NCBI GenBank assembly: GCA_029972225.1
Contig: CP124756.1
Coordinates: 4,130,279 to 4,194,278 of the forward strand
From: Candidatus Thiothrix putei
GTDB taxonomy: Bacteria; Pseudomonadota; Gammaproteobacteria; Thiotrichales; Thiotrichaceae
DNA length: 64,000 nt
Direction of reading: 5' to 3'
This document shows, piece after piece, positions 42,746 through 51,474 of this stretch (positions are counted from its first letter, which is position 1; the number at the start of each line of letters is the position of its first letter). The translations under genes and the position numbers were made by a program. The notes below the pieces were generated by a model that did no database searches, had not been told where the DNA came from, and saw only the letters and a list, made by a program, of their open reading frames with translations.

Positions 42746-43867
42746 CTAGGGGCGCACAGCCGCAGCAGCAACCAAATCCACGATATGTTGATTCCAGTCG
42801 AAGCGATAACGTGCCTGACAAGCGGCAGTTTTGCTCCTGAGCACGGTGGCATAGCCCGGTAATTGCAGGAATTTATCCAGTTTATTGATCAATACCGAGT
42901 GTTGGTTGGGGGGGAAAAGCAATTCACGGTCGGGTAGTACCTCGCGTATTTCAGGAATATCACTGGCGAGGCAAGGCAGGCCATAGCCCATGGCTTCCAG
43001 CAAGGCATTGGGCGAGCCTTCATGCAGAGTAGGAAAGACAAACAAATGGCAGGTTTGCAAGATAGACGCAACATCACTTTGCCAGCCGAGGAAGGATACT
43101 TTATCGGCAATTCCTGCCTTGTCAATGAAGGCTTGCAGTTGGGCTTGATACCCCACGCCGCTGGTGTCGCCACCGATTACGAGATACTCCCAATTTGTGC
43201 TACTTACTTGGCTAAGGGCTTCCAGCATAAACTGGATATTTTTGCGTGGTGTCACCACCGAGACTGTCGCAATACGCAGGATATCGTGGCGAATGTCGGG
43301 GCGTGGTAAGGCCAGTGGTTGTGTGACTATATGGTTAGGTAAGCACACCGTTTTGGTGTTTCCCCCTGAGCGTTGATTAATGATAGCCCGCATCGTTTCG
43401 CTGGTGGTAATCACGCGATAAGAGTAGCGCATTCCCAATTTTTCCAACACACGGTGAAAGGCAATACGCAACCCTGCAAAGCGTTTTTTGCGCGAGTCAA
43501 AAACATCATCGCCGCGTATAAAGGTCAGGGTGCGTACCCCCAGCCCCATACTGGATAGAATGGAAAGAACAGCGTAAAAAAATGAAAATATGAAATGTTG
43601 CGTAATCTGGTGTTCACGGGTCAAGCGGCGCATCTCACGTACCGCCCGCCAGCAAAATTCCGGCCAATACCATACGGAGGAGGCTTTTGAGCGCATTGGC
43701 AAAATGATCGGGCGAATGTGCTTTCCCGTAACAGGTAAGGGTTCGGCTGCAATGTAAAAGACGGTATAACCTGCCGCATCCAAGGCTTGCCAGGCACGGT
43801 ATAAGCGGGTGGTAAACCCGCCTTGCTTATGCCGGTAATATGCTGACAAGATAGGGGTAGCGCTCAT
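42746..43867 (-). CDS. Glycosyltransferase family 4
   Basis: 373 residues from the ATG at 43867; a GTG nine bases earlier is possible. The C-terminal GT-B half shows LRIATVSVVTPRKNIQFMLEAL, YLVIGGDTSG, VSFLGWQSD and FVFPTLHEGSPNALLEAMGYGLPCLASD, the nucleotide-sugar binding EX7E region. It transfers a sugar to the growing lipid-linked oligosaccharide in the cytoplasm. It is the first gene of the minus-strand operon with the flippase and the GT-kinase fusion. Confidence 0.87.
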   Translation of the reverse strand: MSATPILSAYYRHKQGGFTTRLYRAWQALDAAGYTVFYIAAEPLPVTGKHIRPIILPMRSKASSVWYWPEFCWRAVREMRRLTREHQITQHFIFSFFYAVLSILSSMGLGVRTLTFIRGDDVFDSRKKRFAGLRIAFHRVLEKLGMRYSYRVITTSETMRAIINQRSGGNTKTVCLPNHIVTQPLALPRPDIRHDILRIATVSVVTPRKNIQFMLEALSQVSSTNWEYLVIGGDTSGVGYQAQLQAFIDKAGIADKVSFLGWQSDVASILQTCHLFVFPTLHEGSPNALLEAMGYGLPCLASDIPEIREVLPDRELLFPPNQHSVLINKLDKFLQLPGYATVLRSKTAACQARYRFDWNQHIVDLVAAAAVRP

Positions 43868-43968
43868 GAAACTCACTCAAGGGTTAACATAAGCGCACGT
43901 TATCACTCTATGAGCCAAGTGTTGATAGCGGAAACGAACAGTGGTAGCAGACGCGGGAAGACCGGCAT

Positions 43969-44775
43969 TCAGCGTGCCAAAATCCTCGCCAATACATAGC
44001 CATCCCGAATGCCTAAAAAGTGTGAGTTCTGCACCGTCCAGTATTCTGATTTTCCCCGCAATGCAAAAGTATTATTCATATCCTGACTGTAATTAGGTAC
44101 TACGAAATCGAACCGATCGGGGCGAATTTGGTTATCACGCACCACTGACACGTAACGAATGGCAGGGTGACGCTGATGGTTCAGCCAATACAGAAAACGC
44201 CCCGGCTTCTCCACACGCATGTCATCGTATAAATCATCGGCATCGCCACTCCACTTGCCGAAGCCCATCATTTCTGCGAAAAAGCCCATTGGGGTATCAG
44301 TAGCTAAACTCGCCAGATCGGCACTCGGCGTGCCCACGTGCGGGGTTGCTAACGTCACTAAGGCATTTACCGGCACACTATTAGCACTGACTAACCATGC
44401 GCGTGCGACTAAACCACCCGCAGAATGCCCCACCAAAGTCAGTGGCTCTTGGCGTTGCTCATACAGGTGTTGCAGGTAAGTGTTTAACCAATAAGTTTGC
44501 AGCATAATAGGAGCGCGGGGGGGTAACTCCACCGTGTAAAAAATGCGCTCTGGCTTAACCCCCGGTGGTGTTAAGTTATAAACCCCTTGGGGTGTCATCA
44601 CGACATTGCCACCATCAACCCAGCCGTATTGTTGCAACACGGGAGTAACGCCTTGTTTGCGCCAATCCATGCCGTTTCCCTGAAAACCGTGTACCAGTAC
44701 CACCGTTTGCGCCCATAATGTGGCAGGAAATAACAGCAAGCTGGCTGCCAGTATTATTAAATGTCGAATTTTCAT
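43969..44775 (-). CDS. Secreted alpha/beta-hydrolase (lipase-like)
   Basis: 268 residues from ATG 44775. A signal peptide ends near LWA-QT. The oxyanion region is VVLVHGFQGNGMDW, the nucleophile elbow GHSAGG, and a late catalytic-type His is in NSHFLGIRDG. Strand order fits triacylglycerol lipases or esterases; substrate unknown. It is divergent from the HAD gene, with an 81-base gap that should hold both promoters. Confidence 0.8.
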   Translation of the reverse strand: MKIRHLIILAASLLLFPATLWAQTVVLVHGFQGNGMDWRKQGVTPVLQQYGWVDGGNVVMTPQGVYNLTPPGVKPERIFYTVELPPRAPIMLQTYWLNTYLQHLYEQRQEPLTLVGHSAGGLVARAWLVSANSVPVNALVTLATPHVGTPSADLASLATDTPMGFFAEMMGFGKWSGDADDLYDDMRVEKPGRFLYWLNHQRHPAIRYVSVVRDNQIRPDRFDFVVPNYSQDMNNTFALRGKSEYWTVQNSHFLGIRDGYVLARILAR

Positions 44776-44856
44776 GTCACCCTCCACTAATCTTCATGCT
44801 GTGTTAGCTAATGCTAATATTATCTTTGAATTCTACTGCAAATATTGAGTTTCATC

Positions 44857-45546
44857 ATGACTATACGCTGTATTGCTTTTGACCTTGACGATACCCTATG
44901 GGCGGTAAGGCCAGTGATTGAACGCGCGGAACACCACTTTTATACCTGGTTGCAACAGCACTACCCGACCATCACTGAGCACCATTCACCGTATGAACTC
45001 ATCAAAAATCGCATGAACTACATGCAGCAATACCCTGAATTGCACTATAATCTGACTCGTTTACGCAAAAATTGGCTGGCAACCTTGGCGCAGGAACACG
45101 GTTATACCGATACATTGGTCGAATCGGGCTTTGAAGTGTTCTGGCTGGCACGTAATGAAGTGACCTTCTTTGAAGGGGCGTTGGAGGCGCTGGAGTCACT
45201 ATCGGCACGTTTTTTGCTCGGCGTGATCAGCAATGGTAATGCCTGTGTCCACCGTATCGGGGTTGGGCATTTATTCCAGTTTACACACAGTTCTGCTGAG
45301 GCAGGGGTTGCAAAGCCGCACCCAGCTATTTTTCATCAGGCATTAGAACAAGTAGGTATTTCCCCTCAGCAGGCCGTCTATGTAGGCGACGACCCCGTGA
45401 GGGATATTCAGGGGGCAGCCAGTGCAGGCTTGCGTACCGTCTGGTTTAATCCCGAACACCAAGCGTGGCCGGGGGGGCAAAAACCGGATGCGACCATTTA
45501 CCATCTTGCACAACTGGAGGCTGTTATTACGACACTACAACAATAA
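44857..45546 (+). CDS. HAD-superfamily hydrolase
   Basis: 229 residues from ATG 44857. Motif I is AFDLDDTLW (nucleophile Asp), motif II LGVISNGNA, motif III the Lys in AGVAKPHPAIF, and motif IV GDDPVRDIQGA. The helical cap lies between motifs I and II, which makes it a class I phosphatase of the YigB/2-haloacid type. YigB-like enzymes act on FMN or other small phosphates. It is 29 bases before relA and probably co-transcribed. Confidence 0.87.
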   Translation: MTIRCIAFDLDDTLWAVRPVIERAEHHFYTWLQQHYPTITEHHSPYELIKNRMNYMQQYPELHYNLTRLRKNWLATLAQEHGYTDTLVESGFEVFWLARNEVTFFEGALEALESLSARFLLGVISNGNACVHRIGVGHLFQFTHSSAEAGVAKPHPAIFHQALEQVGISPQQAVYVGDDPVRDIQGAASAGLRTVWFNPEHQAWPGGQKPDATIYHLAQLEAVITTLQQ

Positions 45547-45575
45547 TTATTTGGCACAGAGGAAGCACTGCCGAT

Positions 45576-47729
45576 ATGCGACATAGCCGAACCACCAACA
45601 CCGAATCCCGTACCCGTCAGGCATGGATTGAACGCTTTTGGGTTTCCGATAATGAACGGGATTTCTACCTGTTGGGGCAAATTATCGACAACTTATTGCT
45701 GCTGCCCCCGCCTGCCGACCCGTTACAACCCTGTAGTCTGGATGTCGCCGAAATTCTCCGGCATCTGGATGTGGATCAAACCACCATCATGGCAGCCCTG
45801 TTGTGCGACAACCGTTTCCAACAAACCCTGACACTGGATGAGGTGGAAAAAGAGTACGGTCAAGCCGTGCGGCGCTTGTGCGAAGACATGCGCAACCTGC
45901 AACGTTTCCGGGATTGTGTGGAAAATACCGATTCGAGCAGTTCCCGTCAGGAACAGGGGGAACAATTGCGGCGCATGTTGATGGCGATGATCAAAGACAT
46001 TCGCACGGTGTTGATCAAGTTGGCATGGAGCCTGCAATACCTGCGGTTGTTATCTCGCGAGGAACTGTCAGACCTGCACCGTTGTGTGGCACGTCTGAGC
46101 ATGGATTTGTACGCGCCGTTGGCTAACCGTCTGGGTATCAGCCAAATCAAATGGGAACTGGAAGACTTATCCTTCCGCTTTTTGCAACCGGAGATGTATA
46201 AAAGTATCGCCAAGTCGCTGGCAGGCAAGCGGATTGAACGCGAGCAATACATTGCCGATTTCATCCACATTCTCAAGGAGTTGCTGGCGAAGAACGCCAT
46301 CAAAGGCGAGGTATACGGTCGCCCTAAGCACTTGTACAGCATCTGGAAAAAGAAAACCCGCAAACAAATCGAAATTGATGAGCTGTACGATTTGCGTGCC
46401 GTGCGCGTTATTGTGGAAGATACCAACACCTGCTACCGCACCCTGGATGTCGTGCATAACACCTGGCGGCATATCCCCGAAGAATACGATGACTACATTG
46501 GCAACAAAAAGCCCAATGGTTACGAGTCTATTCACACCGTCGTCGTCGGGCCGGAAAGTAAATTCGTGGAAGTGCAAATCCGCACCCATGAAATGCACCG
46601 TTTTGCGGAGTTAGGGGTCGCTGCCCATTGGTATTACAAAGAAGGCGGACGCCAAGACAAAGCCATGAGTGAAGCTATCAACTCAATGCGCCGTTTGCTG
46701 GATAGCAACGACAGTGACAGCGATTTGATGGAAGATTTCCGCACCGAAGTCTTCAGTGACAGGGTGTTTGTGCTCACCCCCAAGGGTCGTATCATTGATA
46801 TGCCCAAAGGCTCAACGCCAGTGGATTTTGCCTACCATGTCCACACCAGTGTGGGGCATCGTTGCCGAGGATCAAAGGTTAACGGCAGTATTGTGCCCCT
46901 TAACTACGTGCTCAGAAACGGTGATCAGGTTGAAATCCTGACCAGCAAACACGAACACCCGCGTCAGGACTGGATGAAGCCAGAGCTGGGTTATGTGAAA
47001 TCTGGCAGTACCCGCCAAAAAGTTCGCCAATGGTTCAGCCAGCAAAACCACGAACAAAATGCTAAAGACGGCGAGCGCATTCTTGAAAAAGAGCGCCATT
47101 TGCTCAACCTGCGCAAATTGGATTACGCTGAACTAACCAAACAGTTTAGTCGACCGAGTGAACGCGATTTATTGATTGCAGTGGGGCGCAATGAAATTTC
47201 TCCTGCCCAAATCCGCCATTTTCTGCTGAGTGCACACGAACCTGAATTCAAACTGCGTAAGACACACAGCCCGGAAATGCCCAGCAGTGCGATTGAAGTG
47301 AGGGGTGTCAGCAAACTGTATACGCAAATGGCGACGTGCTGCCATCCCGTCAACGGTGATCCTATTGTGGGTTACTTGTCACAGGGGCGTGGGGTGATTG
47401 TGCATCGTGCCGATTGTCCTGACTTGGCTAACCTGCGCAAGGAACGTGAAGAGCGCATTATTGAAGTCAACTGGGGTACGCATGGTGCGGCCTATGCGGC
47501 TGACATTACCGTGTCCACCTTCAATAAATCGGGGGTGTTAGGGGATATTGCCAGTTTGTTAGCCAAGGAAAAGGTTAACATTCACAGCTTGCATACCCGT
47601 GATACTCACGATCCGTGCTTTGCGGTGATGGACTTTACGCTGGAAATCCGTGATGTGCAGCAATTGGGCGAAGTGTTGGAAAAGCTGTTGCAATTGCCCT
47701 CGGTGATTGATGCCCAGCGTAAAAGTTGA
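45576..47729 (+). CDS. relA: (p)ppGpp synthetase RelA
   Basis: 717 residues from ATG 45576, which has an AGAGGA site; longer reading overlaps the HAD gene. The N-terminal hydrolase-like domain lacks the catalytic His-Asp (AALLCD), as in hydrolase-dead RelA. The synthetase domain has EYDDYIGNKKPNGYESIHT, whose acidic EYDD pattern is the RelA type, and VEVQIRTHEMH. A TGS domain follows (DRVFVLTPKGRIIDMPKGSTPVDFAY), then the Cys-containing region (ATCCHPVNGD) and a C-terminal ACT domain. It makes the stringent-response alarmone on ribosomes with uncharged tRNA. Confidence 0.95.
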   Translation: MRHSRTTNTESRTRQAWIERFWVSDNERDFYLLGQIIDNLLLLPPPADPLQPCSLDVAEILRHLDVDQTTIMAALLCDNRFQQTLTLDEVEKEYGQAVRRLCEDMRNLQRFRDCVENTDSSSSRQEQGEQLRRMLMAMIKDIRTVLIKLAWSLQYLRLLSREELSDLHRCVARLSMDLYAPLANRLGISQIKWELEDLSFRFLQPEMYKSIAKSLAGKRIEREQYIADFIHILKELLAKNAIKGEVYGRPKHLYSIWKKKTRKQIEIDELYDLRAVRVIVEDTNTCYRTLDVVHNTWRHIPEEYDDYIGNKKPNGYESIHTVVVGPESKFVEVQIRTHEMHRFAELGVAAHWYYKEGGRQDKAMSEAINSMRRLLDSNDSDSDLMEDFRTEVFSDRVFVLTPKGRIIDMPKGSTPVDFAYHVHTSVGHRCRGSKVNGSIVPLNYVLRNGDQVEILTSKHEHPRQDWMKPELGYVKSGSTRQKVRQWFSQQNHEQNAKDGERILEKERHLLNLRKLDYAELTKQFSRPSERDLLIAVGRNEISPAQIRHFLLSAHEPEFKLRKTHSPEMPSSAIEVRGVSKLYTQMATCCHPVNGDPIVGYLSQGRGVIVHRADCPDLANLRKEREERIIEVNWGTHGAAYAADITVSTFNKSGVLGDIASLLAKEKVNIHSLHTRDTHDPCFAVMDFTLEIRDVQQLGEVLEKLLQLPSVIDAQRKS

Positions 47730-47740
47730 AGGCTTTCTGT

Positions 47741-47762
47741 GGGGCGAAACAGGTTTCGCCCC
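47741..47762. terminator. Strong hairpin between convergent relA and the broken CHI-like gene
   Basis: GGGGCGAAAC and GTTTCGCCCC form a perfect 10-bp stem with a 2-base loop, 11 bases after the relA stop. No long T-tract is present on either side. It is probably a bidirectional terminator. Confidence 0.55.
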
Positions 47763-47774
47763 GGTGTTGGTCTG

Positions 47775-48024
47775 CTACTGCCCCAGCAGCGCCTTTTTCA
47801 AACTCGCTTGTATGGGGTTTTCGCCCAACCAAATGCCAAACAAGGCTTGCTTAAAATCATTACCTGCAATGGTGGCTGAGGGCTTGCCATTCTTAATAAT
47901 CACCACCTTGGCGGGTGTGTAGACAAAATCATAGACATCGCCTTCCTTGATGGCTTCTTTGAACACCGTGATTAACTGTTCAATACCTGGCTGAAGCGCG
48001 GGGTCAGCGCTGGATTGTTTAAAC
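47775..48024 (-). pseudogene. C-terminal fragment of chalcone-isomerase-like gene
   Basis: Minus-strand codons K-Q-S-S-A-D-P through FKEAIKEGDVYDFVYTP, then VVIIKNGKPSATIAGNDFKQALFGIWLG form the second half of a chalcone-isomerase-like protein (Chalcone_3 type), here without start. The first half is at 49412-49713. A TnpB element separates them. Joining GAAAC (49412 side) to GTTTAAAC (48024 side) restores a continuous frame (E-T-F-K-Q-S-S). Confidence 0.75.
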
Positions 48025-49411
48025 CGTTATTTCAAACCTACCCAAATCTACCTATAGCTAACTAAAAGTAGTCATGGTGTTGAATTCCTGCTTCACGGGG
48101 GCTGGTTTCGTCTTCGGCTTGCGCCCAAGACCAGAGCCTTCCCCTCCACAGGCAGACACCGTGTAACTCACGGCGTATTTTTTCAAATTTTTGGCGGCAT
48201 TTACGTCACGGTCATGGACTGCACGACAGTCAGGGCAAGTCCATTCACGCACCGACAGTGGCAGCTTCTCCACTTTATGCCCACAGCCAGCAGCAGAACA
48301 GGTTTTGCTGGAGGCAAAAAACCGATCAGCCACCACGACCACCGCACCGCGCATTCCCGCCTTGTATTCCAGTTGCCGCCGGAACTCGAAGAATCCCATG
48401 TCACTGATGGCACGGGATAAATGACGGTTTTTCACCATACCCGACACGTTCAAATCTTCAATGCCGATGGTGTGAAAACGGCGGGTTAAATCCGTAGTGA
48501 GTTGGTGCAAACTGTCTTGGCGAATGTTGGCAATACGTGCGTGAAGTGTTGCCAGCTTCTGCTTCGCCTTGTGACGGTTGGCACTGCCTTTGACCTTGCG
48601 GGACAGGCTGCGCGAGAGCCGTTTTAGGCGGGAAAGCAAGGCTTTATGCGGCTTTGCCCCAACCACTTTTTCCCCCGTTGATAGGGTTGCCAGTGCAGAT
48701 ACGCCCAAATCCACCCCTACCGTGCCTTGGTTTTTGGCAGGCGGGAGATGGTTTGAGGTGGTGTCCACGGTGATGCTGGCGAACCACTGGTCAGCGGTGC
48801 GGGAAATCGTGGCAGAGAGAATTTTACCGGAAAAGCGTAACGTTTCCCGCATCCGTACTACCCCAAGGTTGGGAATGCGGATGCGGCAACCGTCAAGGCT
48901 GAACTGGTCGTTGGTGAGGGTGAAACTGTCGCGGCTTTTGCCTTTCTTTTTGAATTGCGGGTACTTGGCTCGCCCCGCAAAGAAGTTCTTGAAAGCTGCA
49001 CCGAGTTGGATAATCGCCATTTGCGGGGCGTTTTTGGTGACTTCCAGCATCCAGGGGAATTGTTCGCGTTTGATGGCGTTCAATTGGCGGCGCAAGCCCA
49101 TTTGGTTGGGTTTTGGCTGGGTGTTATCGTCTTTCCATGCGGCGTATTGGGTTTGCCATTCTGCCAACGCCCAGTTGTAGGCGAACCGTGCTGTACCAGC
49201 GGCTTTCGCCAAGTACGTCGCTTGCTTATGGTTGGGGTCAAGGCGGATTTTGTGGCTGATGATCATGGCAAACAGAATGCAGCACGGTGTGATAGTTGTC
49301 TAGTCATCCGTGCTTTTGCTGCTATCTTTTACGGATAAACGGCACTACGCTTTTATAAACCTAACCAAAATGATAAAGTTTGAATAGATTTATATAGATT
49401 TTATGGTAACT
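48025..49411 (-). mobile_element. IS200/IS605-group element carrying only tnpB
   Basis: About 1.39 kb between the two halves of the chalcone-isomerase-like gene. There are no inverted repeats or target duplication, as expected for IS605-type single-strand transposition. It holds one gene, tnpB, and no tnpA, so it would depend on a transposase elsewhere. GTTTGAAA occurs both in the flank next to the left end and near the right end, fitting the guide/cleavage-site logic of these elements. The ends are estimated from the restored reading frame and may be off by a few bases. Confidence 0.7.
48058..49266 (-). CDS. tnpB: TnpB RNA-guided nuclease (IS605-type OrfB)
   Basis: 402 residues, intact. An N-terminal helix-turn-helix OrfB domain precedes the RuvC core: RuvC-I Asp in VGVDLGVSALATLS, RuvC-II Glu in GIEDLNVSGM, and RuvC-III Asp in HDRDVNAAKN. 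The zinc ribbon has Cys in KTCSAAGCGH and WTCPDCR. TnpB proteins cut DNA guided by an RNA made from the element's right end, next to a short target-adjacent motif, which helps the element persist. Here all catalytic residues are in place. It lies inside and on the same strand as the broken chalcone-isomerase-like gene. Confidence 0.9.
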   Translation of the reverse strand: MIISHKIRLDPNHKQATYLAKAAGTARFAYNWALAEWQTQYAAWKDDNTQPKPNQMGLRRQLNAIKREQFPWMLEVTKNAPQMAIIQLGAAFKNFFAGRAKYPQFKKKGKSRDSFTLTNDQFSLDGCRIRIPNLGVVRMRETLRFSGKILSATISRTADQWFASITVDTTSNHLPPAKNQGTVGVDLGVSALATLSTGEKVVGAKPHKALLSRLKRLSRSLSRKVKGSANRHKAKQKLATLHARIANIRQDSLHQLTTDLTRRFHTIGIEDLNVSGMVKNRHLSRAISDMGFFEFRRQLEYKAGMRGAVVVVADRFFASSKTCSAAGCGHKVEKLPLSVREWTCPDCRAVHDRDVNAAKNLKKYAVSYTVSACGGEGSGLGRKPKTKPAPVKQEFNTMTTFS

Positions 49412-49713
49412 GTTTCAAACCCCTCACGCACGGCTGCTTCCATCTTTTCACTGGTAATCATGCCGGAGGTAATTTCTAAACGCATCGCAGTTGGTTGGTT
49501 CGCAGCAAGGATCGCAGCCGCATCCGTGCTTTTCTCCTGCACATACAAGCCTGCTGTGTAGAGATTGAAAAAGGCTTTGGTGCGAATACCTTTGCCATTC
49601 AGATTCAGCGCCTGCCCAGCAAATGTCTGTTGGGTGGGAAAAGCATCAGCGGCATCACCGACCAGCGGTAGCAGGCACAATAAAGCCAGCCAGAATTTTA
49701 ATAGGGTACGCAT
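49412..49713 (-). pseudogene. N-terminal fragment of chalcone-isomerase-like secreted protein
   Basis: About 100 codons with a signal peptide (MRTLLKFWLALLCLLPLVGDA) and the N-terminal half of a chalcone-isomerase-like domain: FAGQALNLNGKGIRTKAFFNLYTAGLYV and PTAMRLEI. The native frame stops making sense after GFET, where the TnpB element begins. The family is a periplasmic or cytoplasmic fold without proven enzymatic activity in bacteria. Confidence 0.78.
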
Positions 49714-49828
49714 ACCTTCCTCCTCGTTTTTGCTGTGATGATAACCACTTATCTATACCACGTTGGCTGGTCTACCACTAGCTGTTAGACTCAGCGCAAC
49801 CCGATAAACCATCGATAAAAATAACGCC

Positions 49829-50404
49829 ATGAATACCGGACTCATTATTTTCTTCTCCCTGTTGGGTGGCCTGCTATTGTGGGGCATTCTGCTTTACAAC
49901 CAATTGGTGTTACTGAAAAACAATACCGAAAAAGCCTGGAGTAATACCGATGTGTTGCTTAAACAACGCAATACCGAGCTACCGAAGCTGATCGCGGTGT
50001 GCAAAGAGCACATGCAATACGAGCAGGCGACGCTGCAAGCGGTCATGGAGGCGCGAAATCGTGTGGTCAGTGCCATGCAATTCGGCAATATGGATGCTTT
50101 GGAGTCCGCCGAACAGTCCTTGCGCGTTGGGTTGGGGAATTTGTTTGCCGTTGCCGAAGCCTACCCTGAACTCAAGGCCAGTGAGTCTTTCCGGCACTTG
50201 CGTGAACGCATCAGTGGTTTGGAAGACAGCATTGCTGACCGTCGTGAGTTCTATAACGATTCTGCCGCCATCAATAACACCCGCATTGAACAGTTCCCGG
50301 ATGTCGTGATTGCCAAAGCGTTTAGTTTCAAGCGTTTCCGTTTGCTGAGTTTTAAGTCTGAGGAAACTGCGGATGTGGATGTGGCTGCGCACTTTACTGT
50401 CTGA
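49829..50404 (+). CDS. LemA-family protein
   Basis: 191 residues. One N-terminal membrane segment (IIFFSLLGGLLLWGILLY) is followed by the LemA signature: YNQLVLLKNNTEKAWSNTDVLLKQRNTELPKLI, and SESFRHLRERISGLEDSIADRREFYNDSAAINNTRIEQFPDVV in separate blocks. It forms a long helical bundle outside the membrane. LemA function is unclear; it is often linked with GIDE-like or Htp-type proteins in membrane-stress contexts. The GIDE-like gene overlaps its 3' end by 32 bases. Confidence 0.9.
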   Translation: MNTGLIIFFSLLGGLLLWGILLYNQLVLLKNNTEKAWSNTDVLLKQRNTELPKLIAVCKEHMQYEQATLQAVMEARNRVVSAMQFGNMDALESAEQSLRVGLGNLFAVAEAYPELKASESFRHLRERISGLEDSIADRREFYNDSAAINNTRIEQFPDVVIAKAFSFKRFRLLSFKSEETADVDVAAHFTV

Positions 50405-51299
50405 ACTGAGCCATTCTCACGAGCGTTCGGATGCTGATGGCCTGAACTGGTATCAAGTCGTTGAAAACCAAAGGTTTGCCGTATTACGTAAAGGTGGCAT
50501 GATTAACCTTGCCTCGACATGGGGCTTTGCGCTGGTTTGGGGGGCAGGCTGCGTCTGGCTGTCACAGCAATGGGGGCGGGAATGGCTGTTGTTGCCCGCT
50601 ACCGTTAGCTTGTTATTGGCTTTGGGCTTATACCGCCGTTATCGCTTGATTGTGGATACCCCAACCTCGCGTTTGAGCAGTAGCGCCCAAGGTTATGTGG
50701 AGTTATGCGGCAAAGCGGCGTTGCCTGAAGGCGAAAGTTTTCGGGGTTTGCCACACTTGCCGGTGATGGTGTGGCTACCGGGTTATGTGGAGGATCAACC
50801 ATTTGTGTTGGAAGATTCCCATGGGCGTTGTCTGCTTTACCCGCAATACGCTGAAATTGTGACACGCACTGGTGATAACCACTTGTTTTTGCTACACGCT
50901 ATTTACCCCGGACAGCCGTTGTATGCACTCGGCGAATTGCATACGCAGCGCCATGACACGGTGTCATTGGAACGCCGCGAACGTTTAGCCGCGCTACTGG
51001 CTGAATGGAAAAATAACCCGCAGCAATTACTGCAAAACTTCGATGCGAATGGCAATGGGCAAATCGACCCCGATGAATGGCAGACAGTACGCGCCGCAGC
51101 AGAACGTTGGGTGGATGATGACATTCGCGAACAACAGCGAGCGCCGGGTACGCACGTGATGGATGGGGCAAAAGCAGGCCAACTGTTCCTGATTACCAAT
51201 ATTCCACCGGAAGAACTCGCGCAACGCTATCACTGGGCAGCGTTGTTGCATATGCTGGTGTGGTTGGGGTTGATGGGGTTAGCTCACGCTAGGTTTTAA
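50373..51299 (+). CDS. GIDE-domain membrane protein with EF-hand
   Basis: 308 residues. The ATG at 50373 has GAGGAA eight bases upstream, inside lemA. Two membrane segments lie at about 48-92. The PTSRLSSSAQGYVELCGKA block is the GIDE-domain signature shared with eukaryotic GIDE/MUL1 proteins. There follows an EF-hand: DANGNGQIDPDEW at about residues 216-228, with all calcium ligands in place. A last membrane segment ends the protein. Bacterial lemA-GIDE pairs recur in many genomes. The calcium-binding motif suggests Ca2+ responsiveness. No RING domain is present, so it is not a ubiquitin ligase. Confidence 0.78.
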   Translation: MWMWLRTLLSELSHSHERSDADGLNWYQVVENQRFAVLRKGGMINLASTWGFALVWGAGCVWLSQQWGREWLLLPATVSLLLALGLYRRYRLIVDTPTSRLSSSAQGYVELCGKAALPEGESFRGLPHLPVMVWLPGYVEDQPFVLEDSHGRCLLYPQYAEIVTRTGDNHLFLLHAIYPGQPLYALGELHTQRHDTVSLERRERLAALLAEWKNNPQQLLQNFDANGNGQIDPDEWQTVRAAAERWVDDDIREQQRAPGTHVMDGAKAGQLFLITNIPPEELAQRYHWAALLHMLVWLGLMGLAHARF

Positions 51300-51325
51300 A
51301 ACCATACTCATGGGTAAAAAAAGAA

Positions 51326-51345
51326 AGCCGGGCAGTTGCCCGGCT
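51326..51345 (-). terminator. Intrinsic terminator of the M1-like peptidase gene
   Basis: AGCCGGGCA/TGCCCGGCT forms a 9-bp stem with a 2-base loop. On the minus strand it is followed by a T-rich run (A-rich at 51316-51326 on the plus strand). It also lies 26 bases after the GIDE gene stop, so it may act in both directions. Confidence 0.7.
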
Positions 51346-51474
51346 AAAATCCATCTACAAGAGAGTCGAGAGAAAACCACCATCGGCGAGAAATGTCAGA
51401 TTGCTGCTGATGTGTTGAAATCATTATTTCATAAATTTTATGAATAACCAGTCGTGATCGAGATAGCCGTCGAA

